NCBI GenBank assembly: GCA_003427395.1
Contig: BFEA01000141.1
Span: 2,591,430 to 2,627,203, forward strand
DNA from: Chara braunii
Taxonomy: Eukaryota > Streptophyta > Charophyceae > Charales > Characeae
Length of the DNA stretch: 35,774 nt
Reading direction: 5' to 3'
Below are positions 19,209 to 29,450 of this stretch, one piece after another. The translations under genes and the position numbers were made by a program. How positions within the stretch are numbered: position 1 is the stretch's first letter; every line of letters begins with the position of its first letter. A model generated the notes under the pieces. That model did not search any database and was not told where the DNA came from. It saw only the letters and a list, made by a program, of their open reading frames with translations.

Positions 19209-20527
19209 ATATATATATTTTCTAATTATCAATTTGTTAAAGAATTTCGATGTGACCTTGAGGCAAATGTAATGAACCTGGACTGGAAGATAATTGCCAC
19301 ACAGCCTGTTCTTCCTCCCGCACCCGAACTAACATTCCAACTCTAAATCCAACATTGCAATACGGTTCGCCCAACTGAAAACCTACGGATTCGACTTTTA
19401 TTTTGTCGAAATCCGTTAAGAATCAAAATTATACGATCTTCCCCGCCCTTTTCTTCTTCTCCCCAAGTCTGCCAGATTTCTCGATACACAACCTTTTCTT
19501 CTTGTCTCCTCCTGCTAGACTCTTCATGCTATTCCGCCCCTGCCATTCGATTCGTCTTACCCCCAAATCCTAATTTTGACTCCTTCCTTGTCTAAATCCG
19601 TCGAGAACCGCGCATGCTCTCTCTTTTCTGCTGCGCTTCGCTTTGCCCTTCCGCCATCTTCATCCCTTCCGAATGCACCTGGCACTAATCCCCGACCAGG
19701 TCCATCCATCTCAAAGCACTAGGTGGGGGTGACCCTAGGACGAATGGCCCGCGCCCTGAGCATGAGCGTGGGCGGGCCGAGCCAACTGGGACCCGCAGTG
19801 GGGTCGACTAAGGCTCGAAAGTCAACCGGGGTTTGGTCCTACAAAAATGGTGAAGATGCCGGGTAAGGGTTAAATTGACCCTTGCGATTCCGACGGGGGC
19901 GCCCGACGCTTTGACGTGTACACAACCCAAGATAAGGAAAATAGACTTGTGTTTGCTCTTTCCCTTGTGAGAATCAGATTTGAGAGTGGTTGGGCGCATG
20001 GCATGGCCAGCCCTGGAGGTATAACATGCATGCTATGCACTTGATTAGTCGTTTCCTTGTGAAATGGCTCTAGCCCTCCTGCGTCCGGTGCTGGTATTCG
20101 CCAGTCCGGGGAATCTTTGGGCAAGTCGCAGGTCAACCCTTCCTCTTCGTATGAAAGAAGGACTCCGGTTACCTGGTAGGCGGTTGGTGCTTCGACCTAG
20201 GCCGGGTTCCAATGAAAATCCCGCGTCGGAGTGATCCGACCGAACGGGTGCCCTTCTATCTTCTTCTTTGAGCCTAGTGGGCTCATGCACTTTGCACTTT
20301 TTTTTTGAAATGCTTGAAGGAACCAACATGAACACAACGGGTCATCAAAAAGGAACAATCCCGCCCTATGAAAGGACAGACAAGTGAAGAGAAAGGGAAT
20401 GAAGGGAGTTGCTAGACTCCAAGGAAAACTAGCTCACCTTTGAAGATTCTCACGAGAAGGAACCAACCACTGTGAATGAAAATAGGGGGGAGTGACACTC
20501 ACTTGTCCTGAGAGAAAAATGTGAGTT
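19209..20527. other. Non-coding stretch upstream of the plus-strand element; possible LTR/leader
   Basis: No frame here looks like a protein. It is CT-rich to about 19700 and then of mixed composition. By position it should include the 5' LTR, primer-binding site and leader of the element that follows. I compared it by eye with 32.4-35.7 kb and found no matching terminal repeat and no convincing primer-binding site. Confidence 0.35.
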
Positions 20528-21266
20528 ATGGGTAGGAAGCGCTGGGAGCACCAAGGGAAAGGCACTTGTACTCTATGTGTCCCACTTGGGACTTGTGTTT
20601 GCATGATGGGATTTGAGCGTCCTGCCTTTCAGAAGGAAATGATGGGTCTGCACTCGCCGGTGCGGGTTGCGAAACGTCGCTCTCTTTTGAAGGTTACCGT
20701 GTGTTCGTGTGTGGAGGTCAGGCCACCGAGCTGTCGGATGGGAGTTTGTCACGCCGGTTGATTAATAGCCGGACGAGTTGTTTAGGAAGGCAGAAGCGGA
20801 GGTTGCGTGGGCTGCGTGTCAACGGAGGGAAATGGAAATGGAAAGGGTAGATGTGCGAGTGGAACTTGGGGATAGAGGAAGCATGAGGCAACCCGTCAGA
20901 ACCATGCGATGTGTGCTGCCTCCTTTCCTGGTGGACGCGGTTTTTGGAACCCGAAGCCGGTTAGTACGGATATGCCAGTCCATGACGAACCTCAGACTAT
21001 ACCAGTGCGCTAGGCAAGACTTCTTTCGGTTGTCGATAGAAATGAGGCCGTTTGAGGGGAACTGGGCGGATGAGCTGGCCGAGATACTAAATTGCCTTAG
21101 CATAGACAATGTCTTTGTTTCTAGCCCTGTGCATTGGGGGATAGTCTACAAAAATGTGGCAATAGGGGAGACATTTTTGGAAGGGGTGAGATAATTATTC
21201 TATAACGAAGAGGACTACTTCAGTGATGAGGACGAAGATGATGAGACAGAGGACTGGGACTTCTAA
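20528..21266 (+). pseudogene. Upstream module P1 (first of four paralogous ORFs)
   Basis: The first frame, from the ATG at 20528, gives GKGTCTLCVPLGTCVCMM and then LLKVTVCSCVEVRP, which corresponds to the GG-x-LP and L-x-V positions of P3/P4. After a stop and frame change near 20760 the gene continues with DELFRKAEAEVAWAA, CVLPPFLVDAVFGTRSRLV, MRPFEGNWADELAEILNCL and VAIGETFLEGVR. A TAA (21192) interrupts, then it reads LFYNEEDYFSDEDEDDETED to a stop at 21264. The very acidic tail is particular to this copy. Function unknown; no known domain recognised. Confidence 0.6.
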
Positions 21267-21329
21267 GGGGGGTGGGGTGACTTAACTTAGGGAAAACGGG
21301 TGGCCTGGTATTGTGCAGGAAGGGGAGAG

Positions 21330-22063
21330 ATGACTAGAGAGGAAAGGATGATGGAATACACCTTCAAGGGTTGGGAACCAAGGTGACTCAGAGGAGGAAT
21401 AAAACTGCCTATACCGACAGAAAACGACTGGAGGGGGACCACGTGCGACTGGGTTGGGTTTGAGGTTGCCCCGGGGCTATCATATGTATGGATAGAGCGG
21501 ATTTGGAACCCGATAAGGGAAGAGGAAGGTTGGGATGAGATAGCGAAAGGCAAAGTAAAATCAGTCGGGACGGTCGTTCTTTCCGAAGACGGGTGACGCC
21601 TATTTTGCACTATGTTAGCAACGGGACAGGATCCAATGTAGCTTCTAGGGGATGTAGAGGCGCGAACCCGAAAAGAAGGCAAGAGGTTCGCCAACGAGGG
21701 ATGGGACGAAGTTAGTAGCAGAGTTGTGATGGGAGGATGGAAGGAACTCAAGCCTCCCGGCCTATGAACAACGGCTTGGGTGCCTGAGTTCGTAGCTGAG
21801 CACATTTTAGAAGTAGTCGACTCCATGAAAGAAGTGCATATAGAGTGTGCCTGGTTGACTGAGTTCTATAGGATCTCATTAAAATATGGGCCCTTCTACG
21901 GAGACAAACCGGGGAGATCCTCACCGTCCTAAGGATAGGCAAGTATGACCGCCTAGAGGTAGACGCGCAGGCTCGGAACGCTATAGTCAGCCGAGAGGCG
22001 GCGGCCGCTTCATCCTACGTAGATGATGTTTTTAAACTGTTTGCGGTACTGTGGTTCGATTAA
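21330..22063 (+). pseudogene. Upstream module P2
   Basis: From ATG 21330: MTREERMMEYTFKGWEPR, TGA, then LRGGIKLPIPTEND, CDWVGFEVAPGLSYVWIERI, and further stops (TGA about 21588, TAG about 21636, TGA about 21766) before WVPEFVAEHILEVVDSM and LKYGPFYGDKP. A one-base shift near 21910 leads to EILTVLRIG and ASSYVDDVFKLF, ending at TAA 22061. This is the most decayed of the four, yet every conserved block of P3/P4 is present in order. Confidence 0.6.
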
Positions 22064-22315
22064 AAAGGGGCCGAGAAAAACGAACGTCGCAGGGAGGTCG
22101 AAGTATGGAGAATGCATGTGAGTCGGGATGTTGCATAAGAAAGAGGGTATGTACATTAGTTAGCAGGGGGTGCGAGGGGGTCGAAACAAGGGGAGGTGGC
22201 AATAACCGGAAAAGGGGAAGAAGATTTGTACGTGTATGGGGCAGGGACAGCAGCAAGAACCGGTGTACGATAGGTAAGGAGTGCTGAAAGACTAAAGCAC
22301 GAAAGGCACGGAATC

Positions 22316-23156
22316 TTGGTGGATGCAGCGGTCGAACTAAGGGAGCAGGAAAAAAAACGTTGCAAGATGGTCCGGCGAATGACATTCTGGGAGGATAGGC
22401 CTCGCGGGATCCTGCCACCAAGAGCATCAGGAGGCAGGATCGAAATAAGCCTGCCAGCAAGAAATGTGGTAAGTAACCCGGTAATGGACTGGGTGGGGGT
22501 AGAGTTGGTGGAAGACACGGTGTACCTAGTAGTAGAGCTGGAATGGCGTGCGAGAGGGGAGTTCGGGGGCTTAAATCTGGACCTCCCAGGGCGCGTACAT
22601 GCGACAGGATCCCTACACCTGTCGGAAGAAGAATGGCGGACCTTTGGGATTGCCTTTGGCTTCCGGGGATGACCCCATGCGAATGTTCGAAGGAGCATGG
22701 CAAATAACCTGGCGGGAGGGGTTTGAGTTCGCGGATCCAGAACGAGATGACGTGACGGCTGAGGTAAAAGTCGCCGCCGCAGGGGTCTTTAGGTTGCCAA
22801 ATGAGGTTGTGCAAACGAGTCTACCACCCTTTCTACTAAGACGAATGAGAGGCGTAGAGCGAGTGGAGCAGGCGGTAGCTGTCGTAACTAGGCTAAATTT
22901 TGATGAAGCATTAGTGTATCGGGAATACTATCGGGCCTTCCGAGAGATGGGACCTTTTGAAGACGAACAAGGGCACGAGGTGTTATGCATACTACGGGCA
23001 GCGGTAGAAACTAGGCCGAGGATCCCGCAGATAAGTGATGAGGCCATGAGGGGAGTCATCAGGCGGGAAGTACGTCGGGGCACGACCTACATAGATGGCC
23101 TATACCGGCTGTACAAGCAGCCATCGGAGGTTGCTCCTGGGAATATGGAGGGATAA
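22316..23156 (+). pseudogene. Upstream module P3
   Basis: First frame: VRRMTFWEDRPRG, GGRIEISLPARNV, MDWVGVELVEDTVYLVVELE and GSLHLSEEEWRTFGIAFGF. At about 22665 the frame changes to DDPMRMFEGAWQITWREGF, LPPFLLRRMRGVERVEQA, EMGPFEDEQGHEVLCILRA and GTTYIDGLYRLYKQP, ending TAA 23154. Only one frameshift separates it from an open ~275-codon gene, so it is the best guide to the family. No start codon is certain: the first frame opens with TTG. Between P2 and P3 (22064-22315) there is Arg/Gly-rich low-complexity coding potential only. Confidence 0.65.
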
Positions 23157-23251
23157 TTGGGACCAGAAACAAGAATGAGAACATAGAGGGTAAAGGGGGT
23201 CAATAGGTGGAGAATTGCTGAAGATCGGCTGCAATCCTTTCTACGTGGACT

Positions 23252-24065
23252 ATGCAGGAAATCATCGGAACAACAATGGCAGCGAGACGAGTGCGGATGG
23301 AACGTCAGCCCCGTTACCCCGGACTGCCCTGGAATAACGGCGGGCGATGGGAAGTGTCCCTCCCCTCAAATTCCAACTTTCAGGGATTCGACGTAGAATG
23401 GCGGGCCGTGACATTAGGAAGAGACGCGCCTTCATGTTGGTGGAATGTCGGTGGACAGGGATGAGACTCAACCGGGGACCTGGGGATGGCCTGTTTTCCA
23501 ATTTAGAGGTAACCAGGGTCCTATACCTACCCGAGGCTGGCTGGCACTTGCTGGGGATAGGAATAGCGCAAGGCCACGAGCTGGCTCCAGTCTTTCGGAG
23601 GGCGGCCCGGGTATTGACGCGGATAGGACAATCGGTCAGGGGTAGAAGAAACGTGGATTTACTTACCAGGGTGGAAATGGGAGGTTGGAGGGAATACAGG
23701 GCACCAACCACACCGCTGAGGTGCCGGGTCCCCCGATTTATGATAGACCTCATCTTCGGGAGCCTCGCGAGGGCGCATGAGCTGGCAGACTCGGCGATAG
23801 TCTGGGTAGACCACTTCCCCTTCCAGATCATCGGGATGTTCTATGATGTTTCTGTGGAACATTGGCCGTTTTGGGGAAACAGGGCCCACGAGTTACTGGA
23901 AGTCATCCATATTTTGATATTTGGGTTGCCACGGCTAGCCTGGCGGAATACGAACACATAATCCAAAGGGAAATCGAAATAGGAGAGAGTTATCTAGCAG
24001 GGGTGGCTCAACTATTCGAGGAGCCTACCGAACCGGAAGGGCCACGAGGGCGAGAACGGGACTAG
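23252..24065 (+). pseudogene. Upstream module P4
   Basis: The frame from 23252 gives MAARRVRMERQPRYPGLPW, GGRWEVSLPSNSNFQGFDVE and WRAVTLGR. It shifts near 23430 to FMLVECRWTGMRLNRG, RVLYLPEAGWHLLGIGIAQG, HELAPVFRRAARVLTRIG, VPRFMIDLIFGSLARAHEL and EHWPFWGNRAHELLEVIHIL. It shifts again near 23900 to SLAEYEHIIQREIEIGESYL and AGVAQLFEEP, ending at 24063. About 400 bases separate its stop from the Gag start. P4 and P3 are the closest pair in layout; identity is low, so the duplications look old. Confidence 0.65.
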
Positions 24066-24462
24066 TACCTAGGGGCGGGCCAATAGGGCAAGTCAAGTAT
24101 AGTCGCTACGGAAATAAGAAGGGACCTCCGACCCGGGCGATCAAAACCCGCTAAAAAACCAAAAAGGAAGGGTAGACTCCTAATGGTTGCCATGACCCTG
24201 GAGGACAAAAAAAGGGAATGCTGCTCGAGAAAACCTTCTCTAGCAGGGTGCCTAACCCGGACTCCTACGCGCCGACCGACGGGACAAGGGCGCTCTAAAT
24301 GAGCCTGTGATAAAGGGAACTAAGTCTCGCCCCTTTAACTCGTAAGGCAGCAGGGCCAGATGTGGCTCCTTCTCAGGGAAGCAATCAGGAGGCGGGAATG
24401 GGAAGAAGGCTATTTTTTCCGAATAAAGATAAGCCAACAAAGCTAAAACCTAGGGAACCTAA
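24066..24462 (+). other. Spacer between P4 and Gag
   Basis: No coding pattern. It is purine-rich with short poly-A stretches. It could hold an untranslated region or splice/internal-start signals for Gag, but nothing specific is visible. Confidence 0.35.
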
Positions 24463-25975
24463 ATGCCTCGCGCTGCGTGCGTCCTGGGGAATCGTTTGGT
24501 TTATGCAGAACTAGGCAAAATGGCAACAGAGGATGAGTCGGATAACCGTAAGAGCGAGGGAGGACCAGGCTTAGGAGGCAGTGCCGTGCAGAGCGAAGAG
24601 GGGCAGAAAGACAAAGAATCGATAAATCCAGATGGTACCAAAGGGAACCGGAAGGAAATCTCCTCAGGAGAAAGCTCGGGGAAAGTCAGGGGAAGCAGGC
24701 AAGGGACTCAGGAAACCAAGGAGGGCAGAAACAAGGATAGGACAAGCCCCCGAAATTCGGAGGGAGCTGTGTCTAAGAAAGTAAGGGTCACGGATGCGAG
24801 GTGCAAACTAGCGGAGATAGAAAAAAGGACTGCAGAGTACAAGGCAAGATTGATCTAGGAAATGATGACTGAGAATGAAGAAGGCCCTTTGCAGGAAGAA
24901 CCGCGGGATGAACGGAGGACCAACCGAGGCGGAATTGGGCAAGGGGATAAGGGTAGTGACCGTGGGGGAACACCGAGCAAAAGAAGGAAAGAGAGAGAGA
25001 ACTCTCCGGGGATGGAAGCAGAGAAAGCTACGAACCCACCAGCCATAGATAGTAGGGCTAGCCGCCTGTCGACCACGCCAACAGTAACGCGAGGATGTGA
25101 AGGGCTCTGGAGCCTCAGGGAAAGGGTGTTTGGATGGTTCGACCCGGAAGGAACTGCAAAGACTAGGGAGGGACAGAAGGCCGGCAAGGAAGGACCGGAT
25201 ACCAGTATGGCGGGCGAGGCCAGTAGCTCCGAAGGCGGCCTTAGGAAGATAGTATCATCCCTCGTGCGAGCACTGAACAAAAATCACGGCTACCTAGCAG
25301 ACGCTAAGAAAAAGTTGACGTCCGACGGGGCAAACATCACGGAGTTCCTAATCGATTATGAGAACCTAGCTGCATTGCTGAAAAGGACCGAAGAAGAAAA
25401 GATGGACCACCTAGGACAACATGTGTCATTGAGCCTAGAGCGGGACATAATGGCCATTGTGGCCGCGAGTTGGTCTTGGAAGGAGACCCGGGGTGTGATG
25501 ATGAGGAAATATCTGGCAGCGGAAAAAATGGCTACGGAGGTCGACTTAGCGGCAGTTCAGAGGAAGAACTTCGCAACGTACAATGACTTCCTACGGGAGT
25601 TTACTCTGGTAGCACTAAGGATCCCCGGGGTTACAGACCAAATAATGAGTAAATACTTCCTCAGGTAGTTCTCCGAGTTCGACAAAGACAAGATTATGTC
25701 GGCTTACCAGCAGACGAGCAAGTTCGTAAACACCAGGGATGTTGATTTTAGCACAGTAACGGATCTGGCCGAAACGACAGTAGTGACCGAGATGTTGGCC
25801 TTGCTTAAGGAAGGGGAGGTCATAGATTTGACCGGTAGGACGGGCGACAAGGTAAAGAAGGGGATTGAAAGTTTACATGAACGAGTGCAAGGAGTCGACA
25901 ACAAGATTAAAAGGGTGGAGAACGCGCGACTGGTTATGCAGGCGCAAGTATCCCGACCCGTCCTCGCAACTCCAG
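24463..25975 (+). pseudogene. gag: Gag (capsid-like) protein, two in-frame stops
   Basis: One reading frame runs from ATG 24463 to about 25970. It is interrupted only by TAG at 24856 and TAG at 25666 (after KYFLR, probably a former Gln codon). The first ~240 residues are charged, disordered and Ser/Gly/Lys-rich. The later part is helical with LVRALNKNHGYLADAKKKL, MMRKYLAAEKMATEVDLAA and SAYQQTSKFVNTRDVDFSTV, the kind of all-helical capsid region seen in Ty3 Gag, followed by a coiled-coil-like stretch (IESLHERVQGVDNKIKRVEN). At about 25960 the frame changes to that of the zinc knuckle and protease. The upstream ATG at 24463 is the better start, since the frame is shared across the stop at 24856. 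Confidence 0.75.
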
Positions 25976-27778
25976 GAAGCCGTAGTTCCGCCAGGTGCAG
26001 CCAATCAAGGATTCGGACGGAGAGATCCGGTTAACGAGCAATGCAAGTATTGCACCGCGATGGGACATTATGTGCGCTCATGTCCAAAACTCAATCATGA
26101 TATATTAAAAAGGAGATGTACCAGGTCATTAAAGGGAGAGATATTTGGACCACAGGGAGAACGGGTAAATTGGAACTCACCAGGGGGGATGCGGCGAGCC
26201 GTTATCATGCTCAATGGGTTAGAGATAACTGCAGTAGAGGCCGAGCCAATGGTAGATATCATTTGGGATAAACTTCAGGGCCGCGGGCCGCAGGTCAACT
26301 TCATTCTGGAAAGCGACGGACGTGATAGGGTGAATGCGACTATGCGGTTGGGGACGGCCGGGAGAAGGATTATCTGTGACACCGTGATGGAGGAGGTTGT
26401 TGGAAGTTCCGAACCCCAGGCAGAGCCCGAGGCCAGGGAACTAGAGAGAGTCTATGGGAAGCCTAGGGAAGAGGAGCCTACGGACAAAGTCACCGCTGCT
26501 AAAAAGAAGTTTAGGTATCAGATCCCGATCTTAACCATGCCAGAGATCGATGACACCCTTATCAAATTACTAGGAACCAGGGTGTCGGTATCGTTTCAGA
26601 CCATGCTGCAGGCCATCCCTAGGTTGCTCAAAGGGCTTAGGCAACTGTTGACTCGGCGGCGAGTAGAGATAGACGAAAACCCCGAAGCACCGGAAGAAGA
26701 AAGGGAGGAGGAAGCCCCGCAAGAGGTCGCTAACCTTCAGAGGAATCGCGGGCATTTGGAGGATCTTGAGAAAGCCTTTGCAGACATCCGGCTGAGCTTG
26801 CCAGACCGAGAAGGCGACGAGGTCATGAGGGCCCCTCTCGGAACAAAGCTCAGCTTCCATGCGCTACCCGGAAGAAAATTGAAGATCCACATCGGGACTC
26901 ATCATACTGACCCATTAGTAGACGGGGGAGCAAAAATCACTCTCATAAGGAGAGATTTCGCAACAATCACGGGTTGTACGGTAAATAAGGAAGTAACAGG
27001 GAGCATCCGGGGAGCCGGTGGGGAAATCCCGTTTGCTGGGTATGTCACGAAATGCGCAGTCAAGGCGGGAATCAGGGAGTCGATCTGGTCGTTTCAGCGG
27101 ATGACCGTAATGGAGGAAATGGATCACGATATAATCCTCGGGAGGCTATGGTGCGCAAACGTAGAAATGGTAGGCATGCACTTGCATGATGGCACGTACA
27201 TGGTAGATAGAGAGGACCCAGTGATCGGTCGGGGTGAGCTCCTCCGACTCCTCGGGACAGGAGGAGACCATCCGAAGGGGAAGTTACCAACGTGGTCGCC
27301 GTCGTTCGAAGATAACGCACGAAAAAGGGCTTTCGCGCGTATGGAAGGTATGAGAGAAAGGGTAGAAATTATGATTGAGGAGGCATTCAACAAGAAGGAA
27401 TGGATCAAGATGGGCCTGCCCCAGAAGAAGAGGAGGCAGGAGGACAAAGTCTTAGGTGTTATGGTAGCAGAAAAGGCGTCAGAAGTCGAGCTCGATGCTA
27501 GCCTGCCCAAACGGAAAGAAATACGCATCGACGTGCCAGAAGTCGCACTCGAGATCCCCGATTTGTTACAGCTCATCAAGGCCCTCAGATACCACAAGGT
27601 AGGTGTGGACTCGGCGGCCCTGGCCAAATTCGAAGGAGAGGTGCAAAAAGGATATTGTCTGAATGGAAAATTAGTTAGTATTCAACCACGAGTCGTAGAG
27701 GCGACGAGGGCAATCCCGGCCGTTCGTTTTTTGGGAGAAAAATCCCGGAAGGAAGTGTTTGAAAGTACAAGCCGGTAG
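25976..27778 (+). pseudogene. pro: Gag zinc knuckle plus aspartic protease segment
   Basis: The frame open from 25865 to 27778 carries a CCHC knuckle, CKYCTAMGHYVRSC (C-x2-C-x4-H-x4-C, 26042-26083). A central region with VSFQTMLQAIPRLLKGLRQL and a Glu-rich linker follows. Then comes a retropepsin-like domain: PLVDGGAKITLI (Asp353, 26921) and, ~70 residues on, DHDIILGRLWCANVEM. The active triad reads D-G-G rather than D-S/T-G, a variant that may or may not be tolerated. The tail (KRKEIRIDVPEVALEIPDLL) leads towards RT, which is in another frame after about 27760. Codons upstream of ~25970 in this frame are out-of-frame Gag. Confidence 0.8.
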
Positions 27779-28749
27779 GAAAGAAAGCAAAACCGGTCTC
27801 GATCCTGCTAGAGACATCGAAGGAAGAGGTTATGGAAAAGGAGGAAGAAGTCCTTCGAGTGATCCAAGAGAGGAGAGCGACGGAAGGGCATCGGATACCG
27901 GATGAGGTAGCTGATACAATGAAGATAGGGATAGACGGATTCTTAACGGAAGAAGAAACCCGCCTAGTCAAAAGGACCTGCCAGGAGTTTCACCTGATAT
28001 TTGCCTTTAGTGACCACCAGAAGGGGCGGTTGGACGCGAAGCTAATTCCTCCAGTCAAAATCCACACGGTAGAGCATGAGTGCTGGAATGACAAGGGTCC
28101 GGCTTATGAATTTGGGATAGCAGGGGAAGTGACAGACCTTCTCCGAGCAAAGATGGACTCCTTCGTCGCAGAACCTACGACGTCGCCTTACGCAAACCGA
28201 TGGTTCGTCTTTCGGAAGCCCAATAAGACGTTGAGGTGGATTCAGGATCTGCAGAAGCTGAATGTCGTAACCATTCGGGATGCTGGCTCGCTGCCTCAGG
28301 CCGATCTATTGGCGGAATCGCACGCCAGCCGGAGCATTTACTCCCTGATAGATCTGTACTCAGGATACGACCAACTTCCATTGGATGTTCGGGACAGGCC
28401 GTACACCGCTATGAACACCCCCGTAGGCCAGTTGCAGATGCAAGTGACCCCTATGAGCTTCACAAACGCGATAGCCGAAGCGCAACGGAGAATGCTCGCC
28501 GTAGCCAGGGACATGTTCCCAGAGAAGTGCGAGCCCTACATCGATGACAATCCGATCAAAGGCGCGCAGGAGAAGGACGAGACGGAAGTCCAACCAGGAA
28601 TCCGAAGGTTTGTATGGGACCATCTACAAGACATCAAAGACTTACTCCGCCGGTTCCTAGTATACAACATTACGGCTAGCGGACCAAAGAGTATTCTAGC
28701 AGTACCGGAAGTAACCATACTCGGATTTCGCTGTGGAGCTTACGGTAGG
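27779..28749 (+). pseudogene. pol: Ty3/gypsy reverse transcriptase
   Basis: Coding resumes with KYKPVGKKAKPVSILLETSK and the frame open to 28767. Fingers/palm motifs are clear: PTTSPYANRWFVFRKPNKTL, WIQDLQKLNVVTIRDAGSL, SLIDLYSGYDQLPLDV (motif A, Asp174 of the 27832 frame), MQVTPMSFTNAIAEAQRRM and EPYIDDNPIKGA (catalytic Asp238 and Asp239). TFQN/PFGL-type residues found in many Ty3 RTs are replaced by SFTNA. The frame ends where a 220-bp tandem duplication begins, which puts the C-terminus out of frame. The thumb continues at 28953 in a third frame. Confidence 0.9.
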
Positions 28750-28969
28750 CGAGTCCTACATCGATGATAATCCGATCAAAGGCGCGCAGGAGAAGGACGA
28801 GACGGAAGTCCAACCAGGAATCCGAAGGTTTGTATGAGACCATTTACAAGACATCAAAGACTTACTCCGCCGGTTCCTAGTATACAACATTACGGCTAGT
28901 GGACCAAAGAGTATTCTAGCAGTACCGGAAGTAACCATACTAGGATTTCGCTGTGGAGCTTACGGTAGG
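28530..28969 (+). repeat. 220-bp tandem duplication inside the RT gene
   Basis: Copies at 28530-28749 and 28750-28969 differ at about six positions, for example GATGACAAT/GATGATAAT, ATGGGACC/ATGAGACC, CTAGCGG/CTAGTGG and ACTCGG/ACTAGG. The unit starts in the YIDD catalytic motif and ends at the GAYGR position, so the catalytic box is present twice. As 220 is not a multiple of three, the duplication breaks the frame. Confidence 0.97.
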
Positions 28970-29450
28970 AAGGAAGCCAGATCCGGCAAAGACGGACAAG
29001 ATATCACAGTGGCCAACACCCCTGCGCACGACAACGAAGATAAGAGCATTCCTAGGCGTGGTCGACTTTTGGAGGATCTTCATTAAAAATTTTGCCAAGA
29101 TTGCTGAGCCTATCCGGGCCATGATTAGGGAAGAAAGGACCATGGACTGGACGAAAGAGCGAGAAGGAGCCGTCCAAACACTGAAGGACATATTGACGTC
29201 TGAGACCTTTCATCCTAAAAACGGATGAGGACCCTTGGCCGTAGGAGGCGTGCTGATTCAACGGGATGAAGAGGGAAAAGAGAGGCCGATTAGGTTGGAA
29301 AGTAGAACCCTGAACTCCGCAGAGCGGCGGTACTCACAGTTCAAGAAGGAGGTCCTGGTCATCTTGCATTGCCTTAAGACCTTTCAGGCCTACCTATTTG
29401 GGAGGCGGTTCATCCTTAGGATCGATCCGATAAATGTTGCAGGGCCCTAA
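28953..29450 (+). pseudogene. pol: RT connection and RNase H domain
   Basis: KPDPAKTDKISQWPTPL and RAFLGVVDFWRIFIKNFAKI (the usual RT-thumb FLG-x-Y/F-R-F-I pattern) are followed by AEPIRAMIREERTMDW. A TGA at 29226 interrupts the start of RNase H, where a small indel is also likely. The frame then gives LAVGGVLIQRDEEGKERPIR, SRTLNSAERRYSQFKKEVLV and FQAYLFGRRFILRID, standard Ty3 RNase H. The frame ends at 29448 and integrase proceeds one frame over, from about 29434. Confidence 0.85.

Noticed and set aside
22032-22814. Long minus-strand frame (260 codons)
   Set aside because: Leu/Pro-rich antisense shadow of modules P2-P3, whose plus frames show conserved blocks.
24856-25668. TAG codons inside Gag as evidence of stop-codon reassignment
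   Set aside because: TAA and TGA also interrupt other coding parts of the same element, along with frameshifts, so simple decay explains them.
25865-25975. Programmed frameshift between Gag and zinc knuckle/protease
   Set aside because: No slippery heptamer recognised, and several other random frame breaks occur in the element; cannot be separated from decay.
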